Assembly: GCF_004359215.1 (NCBI RefSeq)
Contig: NC_090611.1
Span: 2,029,196 to 2,090,822, forward strand
DNA from: Bremia lactucae
Taxonomy: Eukaryota > Oomycota > Peronosporomycetes > Peronosporales > Peronosporaceae
Direction: 5' to 3'
Length of the DNA stretch: 61,627 nucleotides
In this document: positions 52,073-61,627 of the stretch, piece by piece
How positions within the stretch are numbered: the first letter of the stretch is position 1
How the letters are laid out: each line of letters begins with the position of its first letter
Made by a program: the position numbers and the translations under genes
Notes under the pieces: model-generated
What the model was told of the DNA's origin: nothing
What the model saw: only the letters and a program-made list of their open reading frames with translations
Databases searched by the model: none

Positions 52073-53436
52073 AGCTGACTCGAAATCGGGTCGGCGTGAT
52101 AACGCATCAGCGACGACATTAAGTCATCCTGGTATATATTCCACGGAGAAATTATGCTCCGCGAAAACGGATAGCCACCTCGCCATTCTTTGCGAGAGGT
52201 GTGGTCTATTTACAGCCGTGCTTAATGACGCATGGCCCGTATATACCGATGAATGTTCTATCTCCGAGGAGATAGACCCTATATTTATCCAGTGCATATT
52301 TCATCGCAAGGAGTTTCTTGTCATGCACTGAATAATTGCGTTCAGCTGGTTGCAGCTGGCGCGATTGGTAAAAGAAAGCGCTCCGTGCCGTCTGTATCGT
52401 ATTGCATTAACGCACAGCCGATTGCGAAATCGTTGGCGTCACAGACCACATGGAATGGTCTGTCTTGATCTGCAATCGCCAAGATGGGCAATTTTATCAA
52501 GCTTTGCTTGATGCCTTCAACGGAACGCTGACGATCAGCGTTCCGTTGCCATTTCTCGTCTTTTTCAAGAGACGAGAGATATGAACTGCCATCTCGGCAT
52601 AACGCGGAAGTACTTGTGCAAGTACGCCGCTAATCCAAGAAACTTTCTGAGTCCCTTGACATCGACTGAAACTGGCCAGTTGGTAATTGCCTTGATCTTT
52701 TCGAGATCAGGGCACACAATGTTTTCTGACGATGCACCCAAGAAGTGGTATTTCGCTTGCAGCGAATATCCACTTCTTGAGATTTGCGTACAACTTATGC
52801 TTTCGCATAAGTGTAACAACCTGACGGACGTGAGTTTTATGCACATCCGTCTTTTTATCCATGGCNNNNNNNNNNNNNNNNNNCGCTTGCAGCGAAATAC
52901 CACTTCTTGAGATTTGCGTACAACTTATGCTTTCGCATAAGTGTAACAACCTGACGGACGTGAGTTTTATGCACATCCGTCTTTTTATCCATGGCATGGC
53001 TATGGACGAATACGTCGTCAAAATTACTCGGTGCGGATTCTCGCACCGGTCTCAACAGATTTGATACGCATCTCGTTACTAAGCCCCTGTGGCATAACTA
53101 GGCATTCCCGTAGCATCCCACTGGGAGTGCTCAGTGCTGAGTACGGGGTGTCCCGCTCACGCATAAGGATCGATAAAATCCATCCATCAGATTCATAGAC
53201 GAAAAGATCGTACTCTTAGAAACGCCATCTATGATTACGTCTTTTCTAGGTATCGGCGTTTGAGCCGGTATCGTTGCAGCATTCAGTTTATTGAATGCGT
53301 GCACTGTCTGCCACCCTCCTGTGGCTTTTCGCACACAGAAGGTCGGAGAGCTATGTGGGGAGGTTGACTCCCTCATATGGGCCGCTTTTACTCGATCGTT
53401 ACAGAATTTGTCGATCGCAAACGAGGCAGTGGTCAC
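52073..53436 (-). pseudogene. RT and RNase H of the 51-56 kb element
   Basis: 53,436-53,131: SPHSSPTFCVRKATGGWQTV, FNKLNAATIPAQTPIPRKDV, MNLMDGFYRS. 53,055-52,996: SAPSNFDDVFVHSHAMDKK with the F-D-D catalytic box. LMRKHKLYANLKK (in both flanks of the gap), ITNWPVSVDVKGLRKFLGLA (about 52,680). RNase H remnants 52,460-52,090 in several frames. Confidence 0.75.
52754..52995. repeat. 112-bp duplication flanking an 18-N gap
   Basis: 52,754-52,865 and 52,884-52,995 are near-identical (CGCTTGCAGCGAATATCCAC versus CGCTTGCAGCGAAATACCAC at the start, both ending TTTATCCATGGC). 52,866-52,883 are N. Same signature as the other two joins: contig ends overlapping but scaffolded apart. Confidence 0.88.
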
Positions 53437-53868
53437 TGCTTCATGACACAGTACTTCGAGCCCGGTTTGAGCTCGATCTCATGTCGAGTTCCTTTATCCT
53501 TAGGCAACTCGCATGGAACTGTTTCAGGGAATAATTCCTGACTTTAATGAAATCCTTGTTTTAAGGATTTGTCTTAAGTGACTCCCAGGATTGAGTAGTT
53601 TATCTCTCAATCCGAGTCTTCACATCGAGGACACTTTCTTCCATCGATGAGCTGCTGAGAACCCGTTTGTTTTGTGCAAACATTACGGCTGACCGAATAT
53701 CGGTTACGTATTCGTCCTCTGTGACGAGTACGCAGATCTGCTTGATTCTACCACTATGCAGATCTCTCAAGAGCCGTTTGGGTCTAGGTTGGTAATTTAT
53801 TTATTTCCGAATTTATTTTTGTAGGCGCATACAGATCAAGAGTATAAGCGCCTACTTTTGATCCGTCA

Positions 53869-54773
53869 TTACCTGAGACATTCAATGTCTCGGTTTTTTC
53901 CTGGGATCCCTTCATCAGGATGCTTAAGTTTAGTCACTTTAGCATTAATTATTTGAGGAGATTTCTCCTCAGGTTCTTGGGGATTTCTTTTTTCAACGTC
54001 TTCTGATTGTGATTGCGCTATCACAGTCGGGTCCTCCATGGTCGACTCTCTACTCGACCTAGGATCATCGTGTTGTCCTTTTTGGACAACCGGTATACTC
54101 CTTGAATGTCGCCCGCTAAGCGTACATTCATGTTTCAATCCACTCGACTTCTTCGAGTGGTGGACCTTCGGCGCTGCCTGTGCATTCACACAGCCGCCGG
54201 CAGCTGACTCCACAATGTGATTGGTAATCACACTGTGATCTTGTGCAGTTGTACTAACGACCGTACTAAAAGTGAGGCCATCGCACTCACTCGGAGTACA
54301 TCCACACGCTTGTGGACGCTCCAAGACGTTCATCAGATGGCCATCTGATGAACAAGTGGCAGGTATCTTTACGGATCGATGCTGCCAGTCGATCCTTGGC
54401 TCGTTTTTCTGAGCCAAGGTAGACCTAGAATGACATCAAATTTGTCATCCAAATCCAGTACGATGAAATTATCATCATACTATAAATCTCTTAACGTGTA
54501 GTGAAATTTCACTACTCGTTTCATCACTGTTATCAATGCGCCTGTCGCTAGACGCACCGTCATCATCGTTGGAGGGATGTCGCGCTCAACATATTTGAGC
54601 CTACGACCCTCTAGCGACTGGCGACGAATAAAGTTATTCGACGCCCCACAGTCCACAAAGGCTCTAAGTGACAAATTACTTAATGTCGCTTTTATCTTCA
54701 ATGTGATGAGGGATACCTCATCGCCAGGTGCAGAGACACATAATGATTGTGTGTCTGGAGCAACTTTAGTCAA
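53869..54773 (-). pseudogene. Protease and protease-RT linker of the 51-56 kb element
   Basis: 54,773-54,480: LRAFVDCGASNNFI (active site D-C-G instead of D-S/T-G), RDIPPTMMTVRLATGALITV; then FDVILGLPWLAQKNEPRIDW across a frameshift. 54,417-53,869 (182 codons): acidic/polar linker (VESAAGGCVNAQAAPKVHHS; SEDVEKRNPQEPEEKSPQII) ending HPDEGIPGKNRDIE. No 66-bp repeat as in element A. Confidence 0.75.
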
Positions 54774-54844
54774 ATGATCTGCAAATTCTCTTGAGGTTGC
54801 TGGATCAGTAGGGCGTTTCGCCCCTACTGACCCCGACCGTTTTT

Positions 54845-55852
54845 TTACAATCCGCCTCGCTGTTGCGATTTCACAACAACGTCGGGCCCGCGACTGTAGC
54901 TCTTTATAGCATTCGGTCCATAATTACGTTCAGTACCTTTCGGTGCTGGGCGTGGGGCACTACACTCATGAGCGTAGTGTCCCAACTTTTGACAGCGATT
55001 GCATTTCTGCAATCGCCTATTGTTCGAATACCGAGGTTTCTCGCTTTCGACATAAGAGAGGTCCATAGGTTCTAGACCTCCAAGCTCGTGTCGTCTTGGA
55101 GGACGATACAATGACGAACTAGCTTGAGCCTGTCTTAAGCTAAAGTCTCCTGTTCCGCAACCGATATTGCTTCTTCAAGCGTGTCCAGTTCCAAGCGGAA
55201 CAGGTGGGTACGGGACGATCCATAAGACCTTGCAAGAACACCGTATTCAACGTGTGTTCATGGACTGAATAATTTGTGATACTACTCGCTAAGAGTCGTA
55301 TATGCAGGGCATAAGCGTGCACATCACGCTTGACTTGTTTGAGTTTTAATAGCTCTGATTGAGCTCTGAACTCAGCTCTAGGCGATCCAAACGTCTGTTT
55401 GAGCCGGTCTTTAAGATTCTCTAGCGATACAAAGACATAGGGGTCGCGCAACTTGAAGCCTAGTGCCCAAGTTTTGGCACAACCTGCCAAATTTGACTGA
55501 GCAAATGCGACTTGCATTTGCTCGTCGACGAGGTTACGAGCCCTTATGGCATCGTCCAACTCGACAAACCATCTTAAGAGAGGGAGTCTTCTTCGACTCC
55601 CCTATACTTAGAGATATCAATCTTTAAGGTTTCGGGACGACGCGTTTGCGTCATCCCAGGTACAGGGGTCTGTACCTGTTGTAATCTCAACAGTTGCTCC
55701 TGTTGAGAGCCTTGCTGATTAAGCAAGGCTACCTTCTCCTCCGCCTCGTCAAGTTCATGATGCATGAACTTGGCGATGGCTGAATGGAGGGCAACACTGT
55801 CCAAACCGGACAGCATGGCCAAGATGGCATCGTTCCCTACGGTCGAACTCAT
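54845..55852 (-). pseudogene. Gag of the 51-56 kb element
   Basis: Frames: 55,852-55,574 (MSSTVGNDAILAMLSGLDSV ... LKIDISKYRGVEEDSL), 55,559-55,140 (MDDAIRARNLVDEQMQVAFA; CAKTWALGFKL; LKLKQVKRDVHAYALHIRLL; VFLQGLMDRPVPT), and 55,111-54,845 with a CCHC knuckle CNRCQKLGHYAHEC and MDLSYVE upstream. Three frames, so broken, but all gag parts are present in order. Confidence 0.8.
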
Positions 55853-55952
55853 TCGTCTGACCGCACTCCTTTCTATGTCACTTAGAAAGGACTAGCTACC
55901 ACTCGAATCGTGATGCATGTCCATGTTAGATGATGGGACTGTGGTCCTTGGA

Positions 55953-55971
55953 CGGACTACAAGTGCTACCA
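55953..55971 (-). other. Primer-binding site of the 51-56 kb element
   Basis: The minus strand has TGGTAGCACTT starting two nucleotides after the LTR end (plus strand AAGTGCTACCA at 55,961-55,971), identical to element A and 49,147. Confidence 0.75.
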
Positions 55972-55973
55972 GG

Positions 55974-56518
55974 TGTACCGGGGCACTACTGACTCGTACT
56001 GCTTCAGTACAATTCCACTTCGCACTGCCTCAGTGCGAGTGGAGCCTCACGTCACTTCACGTACACTAGTACGTGTAGAGGAAGACTCTCTTTTAGAGAA
56101 AATGCTTTAAGGAGGGTTAAAAGAAAACTGTATTTAATATAAATAAGTTCTTCTGTTTCTATCTTTTTTCTACTAACTTAATTATAAACTAACACAAAAC
56201 ATGTATTAAGTCTTATCTGTCTTTCTCTTTGTGCGCGTCCAGGGCTGACTGGACCGCGGAGAAAGTAGATAAAATGTCTATATCTACCAATGGATAAGCT
56301 TTTAGAATATTACCATATAAAGTAATATTCTCCAAATATTCTCTACCTTTTAGATAATAAATTAATTAACAACCTTTAAGATCTGGCGGCTGCCACATAT
56401 GTTCCCCATAATGAATGGGATTTTAGTGATTAACTATTTCAAATGGAACAAAAGGGAGTTTTACTCATAAAGTAAATGTACCACAACAACGGTTCACCGA
56501 CCGAAGTGTGCCATTACA
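55974..56518 (-). repeat. 5' LTR of the 51-56 kb element (545 bp)
   Basis: The minus strand begins TGTAATGGCACACTTCGGTC and ends GCCCCGGTACA, PBS next. It shares AAGTAAATGTACCACAACAA with the LTR at 58,389-58,872. It lies 117 bp from the stop codon of the glycosyltransferase gene. Confidence 0.75.
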
Positions 56519-56634
56519 TTAATGGACTTACTTATCATCAAGTCATCAAAATGCATTGATCTGAATGGCTAATTGTATCGCCGTGTGCAATCCAAAATGT
56601 TCTGAAGCTGTATCAGTTCCTACGACCAGCTTAG

Positions 56635-58067
56635 TTAATAAGATACATACTGAAGTTCGCGGCAGTTGTCAAATTGCGACGCATTATGAGCGATAAATTC
56701 TGCCGACGGGTCAATACCCGAAAAATTCTTCCACTGCTCAAAAGTCCGCTTTGTGCCGAGCGTAAACATCGCCAAGTTCGTGCGATCAAAGTCTTCTTTA
56801 GATACGGAAAGGCCAAGAATATGGCGGATGCGCCGCCTAGAAATCTGCTGTATTACGTAGCGTTCCTTCCAGTCGCGCTCCCACACTACTTTTCGTTTCT
56901 CGTACCAGTGATAAGCGATGTCATCCGAGGGCACGTAAAAGTCATAGCCGGCAGTCCAAAGCCGTGCAGCGCGCGAATACTCCTCGCCATGGAAAAGAAA
57001 CGGTGTGTATGGGTCGCTTCGCACCTCCTTCAACTGTTTGCATTCTCCAAAATTAAATCCTTCAGCAAGTTGCGACATAAGCCGAGGCTTTGGCGTATTC
57101 TTCTTTTTAATCAACTTGGGGCCGTCATACTGCACCATAGAATCCGTTTCATTCGTCTCAATGCGAGACACGCACATCAGGTGTAAGAATTCGTCTACGT
57201 CATATATCGACATGAGATGCATGTCCTTCGGATACACAGTGATAATGGCGTTAGGATTTCCCAAGGAATCCCATTGTGCAATTATTTTTTCGTCCCAGTT
57301 AGGAACGAACATAAGGTGCGAATCGATGGTCATGCAAAAATCCTCGTCCATGATGGCTTTCTCTGTCTCGTATCGCGCAGCTGTTGGTCCCTATGTTACA
57401 AAGCACCACGATTGTCATCAACAGCGCCACGCAACAATTAGCAGCCTACGTATGATCTTCCTACCGTCGCATTAGCGGCATCAATCTGAGATGAGACGAT
57501 CTGCGCGCGGTGGCAATCTTTTTCGCCTACAAGCTCGCAGAAAACATCAACACAAGAGCGCTCGTTCTCTGCGGGGTAAATTTGATCGTGGATGCTTATT
57601 TTTAAGTTGTTGGGCGCCACAGCATTTAAAAATATTGAGCGAAGAGTCTCTGAGCACCTATCACCAGAAACGTGAGGCAATAAGCAGCTAGCTTTAGCCG
57701 TGGCGCCATTGGCAGAACTGACAGAAAAGCACAATTGCAAACCTTGTCGAGTCACGGTAGTTGGCAATTAATATCATAGTTCTGCGTCCGTTGTCGAGAG
57801 ACTGCAACATCAATGACTGTGGAAAAGCCGTCAAAGCATTCGATTCACACTGGCTACACGCATACGGACATTGTGATCATTGACAGGAGTGCTCACCGCT
57901 GAACCGCGAGTGGCGTATTCCGGAAGGTAGAGGAATTCGTAGAGTACAATGATTAGACACCCCACGGGAAATATTATGAGGATCGCGACGCGCACATCCC
58001 ATCGAGCTCCCCGGCGAATATAACCATCAGAGCTGACTGGCCTATTTGGCTGGTAGATCGACTTCAT
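56635..58067 (-). CDS. GT60-like GlcNAc-transferase, type II membrane protein, four exons
   Basis: CDS complement of 56,635-57,390, 57,465-57,657, 57,743-57,816, 57,897-58,067; introns 74-85 nt, GT-AG, total 1,194 nt (397 residues). The start is the first ATG in frame (58,067, MKSIYQPNRPVSSDG). A hydrophobic segment VAILIIFPVGCLIIVLYEFL follows a short basic N-terminus, giving type II topology (Golgi lumen expected). Catalytic region: MILIANYRD, CSETLRSIFLNA, DEDFCMTIDSHLMFVPNWD with the D-x-H motif of the GlcNAc-transferase (Skp1 GnT, Pfam Glyco_transf GlcNAc) family, and FHGEEYSRAARLWTAGYDFY. Unlike cytoplasmic Skp1 GnT1, this one has a signal anchor. The acceptor is unknown. LTRs flank it on both sides. 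Confidence 0.85.
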
Positions 58068-58388
58068 TCGATTTGACGTCACTTCTGCTTTCTATTTGTC
58101 GTCATTTTTACATTAAAAGAAGTATTTTTTTTAAATTAAAGCCAGAAAATCAAACTTGGCTAAAATAAAGGGCATATCCCGAACTGAAAAAAACTCTTTC
58201 ATGAGCTCAAGTTAAGCACAAAAATCAAATATCGCCCCAGTGCCTAAGTGATTTGTTAGCGGATATCGGTTTCGACAGGTAATCAGGACGTTGAGGTTCA
58301 AATACAAACGTGTAGGACAAGGACTGCCGGACGTCACGTCGTAACATCACATAGTGATTGAAACGGGTGTCCCGTTACATGGGTATAA
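58068..58388. other. Spacer between the glycosyltransferase and LTR
   Basis: AT-rich, no coding frame; the promoter of the minus-strand glycosyltransferase gene must lie here. A TGTCCCGTTACA LTR-like end at about 58,367 may be the outer trace of another LTR. Confidence 0.5.
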
Positions 58389-58872
58389 TGTAGCGGAGCT
58401 ACCTCGCTCCTAAAGTCATAGGAAGACTTGCAGACTCAATGAGTCACTTAGTTCTATTGAACTAATGGGTTTAACAACTCAGGGAGTCGTATAAGCTATC
58501 AAAGCTTGAGGAATCCAAGTTCAAGGGATTCAGGGGTTCGTAGAACCAAGTGGCAACTAGTGCCCAAGAGAATATACCTTAGAAAGGCTTCTATCTCTTA
58601 CAGATCAATGCGCAAGTCTTAGGAAGGCACTTAACGCTTTAAGATCAAAAGGGGAACTGAACTTTATTTAATATTTAAATCTAAAAACCTTACCCTAGCT
58701 AATTTAAATAGGTTTTGGCCGCCAGATTTATATCTGGCGGCGACCACATTTATTACCCGCAATAAATGGGATTTAAGTAGCTAACTATTTTAAAATTAGA
58801 TAAAAGGGTATTTTACCCATAAAGTAAATGTACCACAACAACGGTTTTCCAACCGATGAGTGCCCCATTACA
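58389..58872 (-). repeat. 3' LTR of the 58-61 kb chromovirus (484 bp)
   Basis: The minus strand begins TGTAATGGGGCACTCATCGG and ends GGTAGCTCCGCTACA. A perfect polypurine tract precedes it on the minus strand. Related in its first ~150 bp to 56,518-55,974. Confidence 0.7.
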
Positions 58873-58884
58873 CCCTCCCCCATC
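58873..58884 (-). other. Polypurine tract of the 58-61 kb chromovirus
   Basis: The minus strand has GATGGGGGAGGG directly before TGTAATGGGG of the 3' LTR. Confidence 0.8.
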
Positions 58885-58983
58885 AGACTGTTGACACCGA
58901 GTGACAACTTTCGCTTCATTTCCTCTTTGAGGTTGGAACCTAAACAGCTAACCGTTTGTTTGTGTTTTCCATTCCTTTGTCTA

Positions 58984-59732
58984 ATGACAATCAAGCGTGA
59001 GTCACAGACTCTGAGCACCGTCCTCGACGATGAGAGAATGGTGGACTTTGAAAGTCGCTCTCAATCAGAGGAGGAGGAAAAAGAGCGGCGTTCGCTCACG
59101 CCTTCTCCTCCGGACGAACGTCGGCAAGCCCGAATCCTTTCCCAGAAGGTAGTGCCGCTGATGTCTTAACTGCATTGAGCAGGACACGGGACCCTGAGTC
59201 CAACATAATTACGGTCGCTCGATGAAGAGCAAGAGCAGATAGTCCTCATAGAGGAAAGAGCTCGTCATCGGGCTGCCGAAATAGCGAAAGCTAAGGCTCA
59301 TACTGAATATAGATTAACTATGCTTAGTGCGGACGAGCTGTCTCAAAGAGATAGCGGGTCATAGCTTGGCCATCTGGATCTCTGATGACTCCTCCGGCGA
59401 GGACGCCGGAGGAGATCGCTGCTCGCGACGCTCTTCATGAGCAATACCTTTCGCCGAAGGTAATGACGCGAAGCCAGAATCTGACGCGTTTACGTGATCA
59501 AGCCCGTGGGGCTTCGGTGACCTCCATGAAGGAAATTCCAATCGTTTTGTTTCCAAACGAAACAGGAGCTGAAAACGAAGTCTCATTGGAGAAATGGGCC
59601 CGCAAACTCCGTAATATCTGGAATATCGGAGAGTCTGCGGATAGAGGTGATGTTCGTTTGGAACGGAAGCTTCGCTTCGACTTTGCTAAGCTTAAGGCCA
59701 GTTACGTTCGGCATTTATGCCACAAAACGTAG
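58984..59732 (+). pseudogene. Antisense ORF region of the 58-61 kb chromovirus
   Basis: Plus strand, opposite to pol. 58,984-59,169: MTIKRESQTLSTVLDDERMV, DFESRSQSEEEEKERRSL. Same frame after two stops: SLDEEQEQIVLIEERARHRA, AEIAKAKAHTEYRLTMLSAD (59,218-59,340). Shifted: 59,385-59,732 (115 codons) TPEEIAARDALHEQYLSPKV, IPIVLFPNETGAENEVSLEK, WARKLRNIWN. Charged coiled coil, then a Trp-containing globular part. It occupies the same place (between chromodomain and 3' LTR) and orientation as the antisense ORFs of the other elements. Confidence 0.5.
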
Positions 59733-59799
59733 AAAGGCCTTGCCAATATTTCAGTGCTTCGGTTGACCGTACAACCAAGGATCGAAGCCGCACTGACGA

Positions 59800-61627
59800 T
59801 TTAGATCCTCCCAACGTTTAGTGGTGGGAAGCGTCGTTTGACGCGAGTTGACCCCCGAGCTTGGCGCTCAAAAACGTCAACGGCGTACGGGCAATCTTGC
59901 CGAAGAGGTACCTCGAACTCCCAAGAGTTTTCAGACAAAGGGGTACCCTAGCCACTTCACCAGATACTGGTATTGACCCTCACGACGACGTCGCTTTAAA
60001 AGTTTTTTCACATGAAATTGAAGATTCCCCCGCGCATCAAGCAGCGCAGGAGGGGGCCAAAATTTTGGCGGAACCATTTGATGCTCTACGGCACGAGGTG
60101 CAACTTCTTCGTGAGGTCCTTGCTCGGGTTGATAGCTCTTTTGAGGCGGTTCGGGACCGTCCTTCGACGCTGGAGCGTCAGCAGCCTCGTTTAGAGGGCC
60201 AGCTGGACATCCTGGTGAGGATGCAGCAATCTGCGGCACGACCGCCTGTCTCGGCGCAAGCGCCTTCAAGTCCACGTGGGAAGGGTCCGATATGGCTTAA
60301 GCAAGCCAACGTAAAACACTGGGTGTGTACGCAGCTTGCTGGGAAGGTTTAACGTATAAGCTAGGCCCTACTTGGCCACGACTGTAAATGGTCCAATAAA
60401 GCCCCGGCGCAATTTGGTCTTGAAGACCGCGGAAACCAAGTTGGTAGGTAGGTTTTTAGCGTTTAGTAAAACTCGGTATCCGACCATATAAGAATTAATA
60501 CAGCTTCTGCCTTTGGCATCCGCTTGTTCTTTTTGTTTGTCTTGGCTATCAGCCCTCGTATCCCTTACATGTCTTAAGACATCAAATCGCGTCGCGAGAA
60601 ACTTGCTTACTTGTTTCCGAACGGTAACAGTTGATATCAGCAAGCCTATCGGCCAATTCTCCCCGACCAAGCCCTGAACCACGCAGTGGTATCGTTAGTG
60701 GAACGCGTGGGTGGGTAAAACCGTTTATATAAAACGGAGTATAGCCTGTAGAGGCATGAACAGCGTTATTTAACGCAAACTCCACTACTGGGAGCATTGA
60801 GCTCCAGCGCTTTGGTTTCTGAGCACACACGCTGCGTAAAACGTCTTCAATGACGCGATTGACACGTTCAGTTTGACCATCGGTCTGCGGATGGTCCGCA
60901 GTTGACATATCCAATCTGGTGCCAAGCAGTCGGAAAATTGATTTCCAGAATTTACCCGTGAAACGGGGATCCCGATCAGAGACAATTGCCACTGGCAAAC
61001 CATGTTGTCGAAACACGCGATCGATAAACAACTTAGCTGTACCCTCTCCATCGATGGAATCCGGCACGGCTGCTAGGTGAGCCCTTTTGCTCAAACGGTC
61101 AACAAAGACCACTATACCGGAGTTACCGGCTGAATCTTTCGGTAGCTCAAAAACAAAATCCATACTAATGGACTCCCAGCATCCTATGGGGACGGAAAGA
61201 CTCGCCAGTGGCGCAGCAACATGTGCTGAGGGTTTAACCCGTTGGCACGTTTCGCATGTGCGAACATATGTGCTGACCCATTTATAAAGTTTGGGCCACC
61301 AATAACTCTGGCTTACAGAGCCGTAGGTCTTTTCTTTTCCGAGATGACCACCAAGGACAGTATCGTGTGCCTCATAGAGGATCCGGTACTTCAAATCCTC
61401 ATCATGAGGAACAACGACACGCGGAGGGTCCGCGATGTCTGTGCAATAAAGCAACAGGTTGTTATCGATAGAAAATCGATGTAACCTTGCACGCAAACGT
61501 GCCGGTAATTTAATACCCGAATCCGAGTTCTTTAAGGCTCGTAGCAGAGCTACACACTGTTCATCCTTGGCGTAAGCCGAACGGATTAATTCAGGAATAG
61601 GTGACGAGATAGTCGTTAAATGAGAAA
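59800..61627 (-). pseudogene. Chromovirus integrase and chromodomain, runs off the window
   Basis: Minus strand, ORF 61,496-60,582 (with frame open further upstream) is an almost intact integrase: zinc domain ILYEAHDTVLGGHLGKEKTY ... CETCQRVKPSAH, Asp in SISMDFVFELPKD, FVDRLSKRAHLAAVP, Asp in VSDRDPRFTGKFW, Glu in VNRVIEDVLRSV. A frameshift at about 60,600 leads to the C-terminal GPF module (LRRGFIGPFTVVAK, 60,410). Chromodomain: NLQFHVKKLLKRRRREGQYQ, YLVKWLGYP, then a 1-nt shift to SENSWEFEVPLRQDCPYAVD (about 59,925). Only the 3' part of this element is in the window. Confidence 0.88.

Larger units (their letters stand above)
51190..56518 (-). mobile_element. Minus-strand Ty3/gypsy element with 5' LTR, 3'-truncated
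   Basis: 5' LTR (56,518-55,974), PBS, gag, zinc knuckle, protease, linker, RT, RNase H and integrase core in canonical order, ending within the integrase core at about 51,190. IN C-terminus, chromodomain and 3' LTR are missing; it abuts an opposite-oriented truncated LTR. An 18-N gap lies in RT. Confidence 0.82.

Noticed and set aside
59861..60352. 163-codon plus-strand ORF with coiled-coil look
   Set aside because: The minus strand over the same bases encodes an unmistakable chromodomain and the usual Pro-rich linker; the plus reading is its shadow.
1..61627. RXLR/CRN effectors, tRNA, rRNA genes
   Set aside because: No ORF with a signal peptide plus RXLR/LxLFLAK motif, and no tRNA or rRNA-like fold was recognised by eye; a covariance-model scan would be needed to exclude tRNAs.

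Overview
The window looks like repeat-rich nuclear DNA of an oomycete, most likely a Peronosporales species (Phytophthora or downy mildew type). Reasons: dense Ty3/gypsy chromovirus debris, a few host genes with short GT-AG introns (54-71 nt where I can place them), and a cytoplasmic-type GT60 GlcNAc-transferase. The species cannot be fixed from sequence alone. No rRNA, tRNA, CRISPR or bacterial signal was seen.

Host genes lie in two islands. Island 1 (18.4-26.1 kb) holds an Nta1-like N-terminal amidase of the nitrilase superfamily (+), a protein with a KIX-like domain and C-terminal coiled coil (+), a three-exon DYRK/HIPK-like kinase (+), and convergently a six-exon tandem AAA+ ATPase of the PEX1/AFG2 type (-). 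Island 2 (56.6-58.1 kb) is a four-exon type II membrane GT60-like glycosyltransferase (-). I rebuilt exon structures from reading frame and splice sites; all totals close in frame except the first exons of the amidase.

The rest is retroelement. 1-5.2 kb: two head-to-head decayed chromovirus pols, ending in an LTR. 4.6-9.9 kb: a composite of head-to-head pol fragments plus a FAR1/MULE-like gene fragment. It recurs as a reverse complement at 28.0-30.5 + 42.1-44.8 kb, so the first host island sits between the arms of a ~5.3 kb inverted repeat. 9.9-18.2 kb: a minus-strand element with its 5' LTR about 200 bp from the amidase gene. 30,455-42,073: a young nested element (element A) with 316-bp LTRs, a GCTGC target duplication, PBS, PPT, gag, pol, chromodomain and a long antisense ORF; it interrupts arm 2. 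44.8-51.2 kb: further mosaics. 51.2-56.5 kb: a minus-strand element with a 545-bp LTR. 58.4-61.6 kb: the 3' part of a minus-strand chromovirus with PPT and 3' LTR.

Three N tracts (11,386; 35,810; 52,866-52,883) are each flanked by near-identical direct duplications (2.47 kb, 3.88 kb, 112 bp). These look like unmerged contig or haplotype overlaps, not biology; the 1,286-codon ORF across 35,810 is an artefact.

The most interesting biology is in the retroelements. Elements of more than one family carry an ORF antisense to pol between the chromodomain and the 3' LTR, with a capsid-like region and, in element A, an SR/arginine-rich tract and an overlapping coiled-coil ORF. Element A also shows a textbook -1 frameshift signal (A AAA AAC, 8-nt spacer, 8-bp stem) at the gag/pol overlap, and a 66-bp in-frame minisatellite between protease and RT.
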